A stretch of DNA of 41,632 nt, from the NCBI GenBank assembly GCA_900769075.1, contig CAAGFE010000026.1:1-41632 (forward strand). The letters run 5' to 3'. Both the position numbers and the translations under genes were made by a program. Each line of letters opens with the position of its first letter. The first letter of the stretch is position 1. Positions 41,491-41,632 of the stretch are shown in pieces. The notes under the pieces were generated by a model, which was given only the letters and a program-made list of their open reading frames with translations, was not told the DNA's origin and made no database searches. The DNA comes from Clostridia bacterium. Lineage in GTDB: Bacteria; Bacillota; Clostridia; Christensenellales; Aristaeellaceae.

Positions 41491-41630
41491 CCGCCCGGTT
41501 CTCCCGGGCGGCCCAAAGCATCGACAAAGTCGATGCTTTGCAGACCTTCAAAAAAGGCTGCAAGGCAAGGCGACAAACCTGCAAATGAGGGAGTTTACAC
41601 GGACGTAAATGACCGAAATTTGCAGGTGCA
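41491..41630. repeat. Palindrome-rich repeat element at the right edge
   Basis: Three inverted repeats stand in a row. CCGCCCGG/CCGGGCGG is at 41491-41511. CAAAGCATCGAC-AAA-GTCGATGCTTTG is at 41514-41540, a perfect 12-base stem. ACCTGCAAAT (41577-41586) pairs with ATTTGCAGGT (41618-41627) and encloses TTTAC/GTAAA. No gene signals are present. The structure is that of a dispersed noncoding element, cut by the window end. Confidence 0.65.
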
Positions 41631-41632
41631 GT

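Overview
The window looks like a chromosomal piece of a GC-rich member of the Bacillota, most likely an uncultured gut or rumen Clostridia lineage. The evidence is strong AGGAGG-type ribosome binding sites, sigma-A promoters with TTGACA/TATAAT spaced by 17 bases, a T-box leader in front of prolyl-tRNA synthetase, the Gram-positive order rimP-nusA-rnpM-ylxQ-infB-rbfA-nrnA-truB-ribF, and gut-type glycosidases (GH43, GH2, GH127). The taxon is an inference. I see no tRNA, rRNA, CRISPR, phage or transposase genes, and no transporter or transcription factor gene. All 36 genes called appear intact.

Layout. (1) 1-5870, plus strand: a repeat-like edge and terminator, then an operon GH43 - CapA-like metallophosphatase - GH2, and a separately promoted secreted phosphodiester glycosidase. 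(2) 5884-11014, minus strand: phosphohexomutase, an orphan protein with a strong promoter, and trmO followed by two tandem membrane-inserted M28 peptidases, one of which has lost the catalytic glutamate. (3) 11104-14356, plus strand: T-box/proS, then recO and an ArsC/Spx-family gene from a promoter embedded in the proS terminator. (4) 14434-23775, minus strand: the translation/ribosome-maturation operon from rimP to ribF, interrupted between infB and rbfA by about 470 bases of nested repeats.

(5) 23839-26465: a secreted ComEC-like MBL-fold protein (plus) facing a fucose/arabinose isomerase-like gene (minus). (6) 26514-32454: an Xaa-Pro aminopeptidase (minus) and a five-gene plus-strand run (S51 peptidase, LarA-like racemase, membrane cyclophilin, a 97-residue orphan, PepV-type dipeptidase), fired from divergent promoters that share one -35 element. 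(7) 32493-37490, plus: UDP-galactopyranose mutase, GT2 glycosyltransferase, GNAT acetyltransferase and GH127. This could be a galactofuranose polymer locus in which the GH127 enzyme remodels the product. (8) 37498-41427, minus: an envelope operon of a DUF6273-CapA fusion, a second phosphodiester glycosidase and a degenerate Lgt-like membrane protein. (9) 41491-41632: a palindrome-rich repeat element at the edge.

Themes. Peptidases are numerous (two M28, M24, S51, M20), which fits peptide scavenging. CapA-like and phosphodiester-glycosidase proteins occur at both ends of the window, which suggests a shared job on the cell envelope. The most unusual items are the M28 enzyme/pseudoenzyme pair, the CapA-NAGPA-Lgt-like operon, the glf-GH127 pairing, the repeat insertion in the infB operon, and two compact promoter arrangements.
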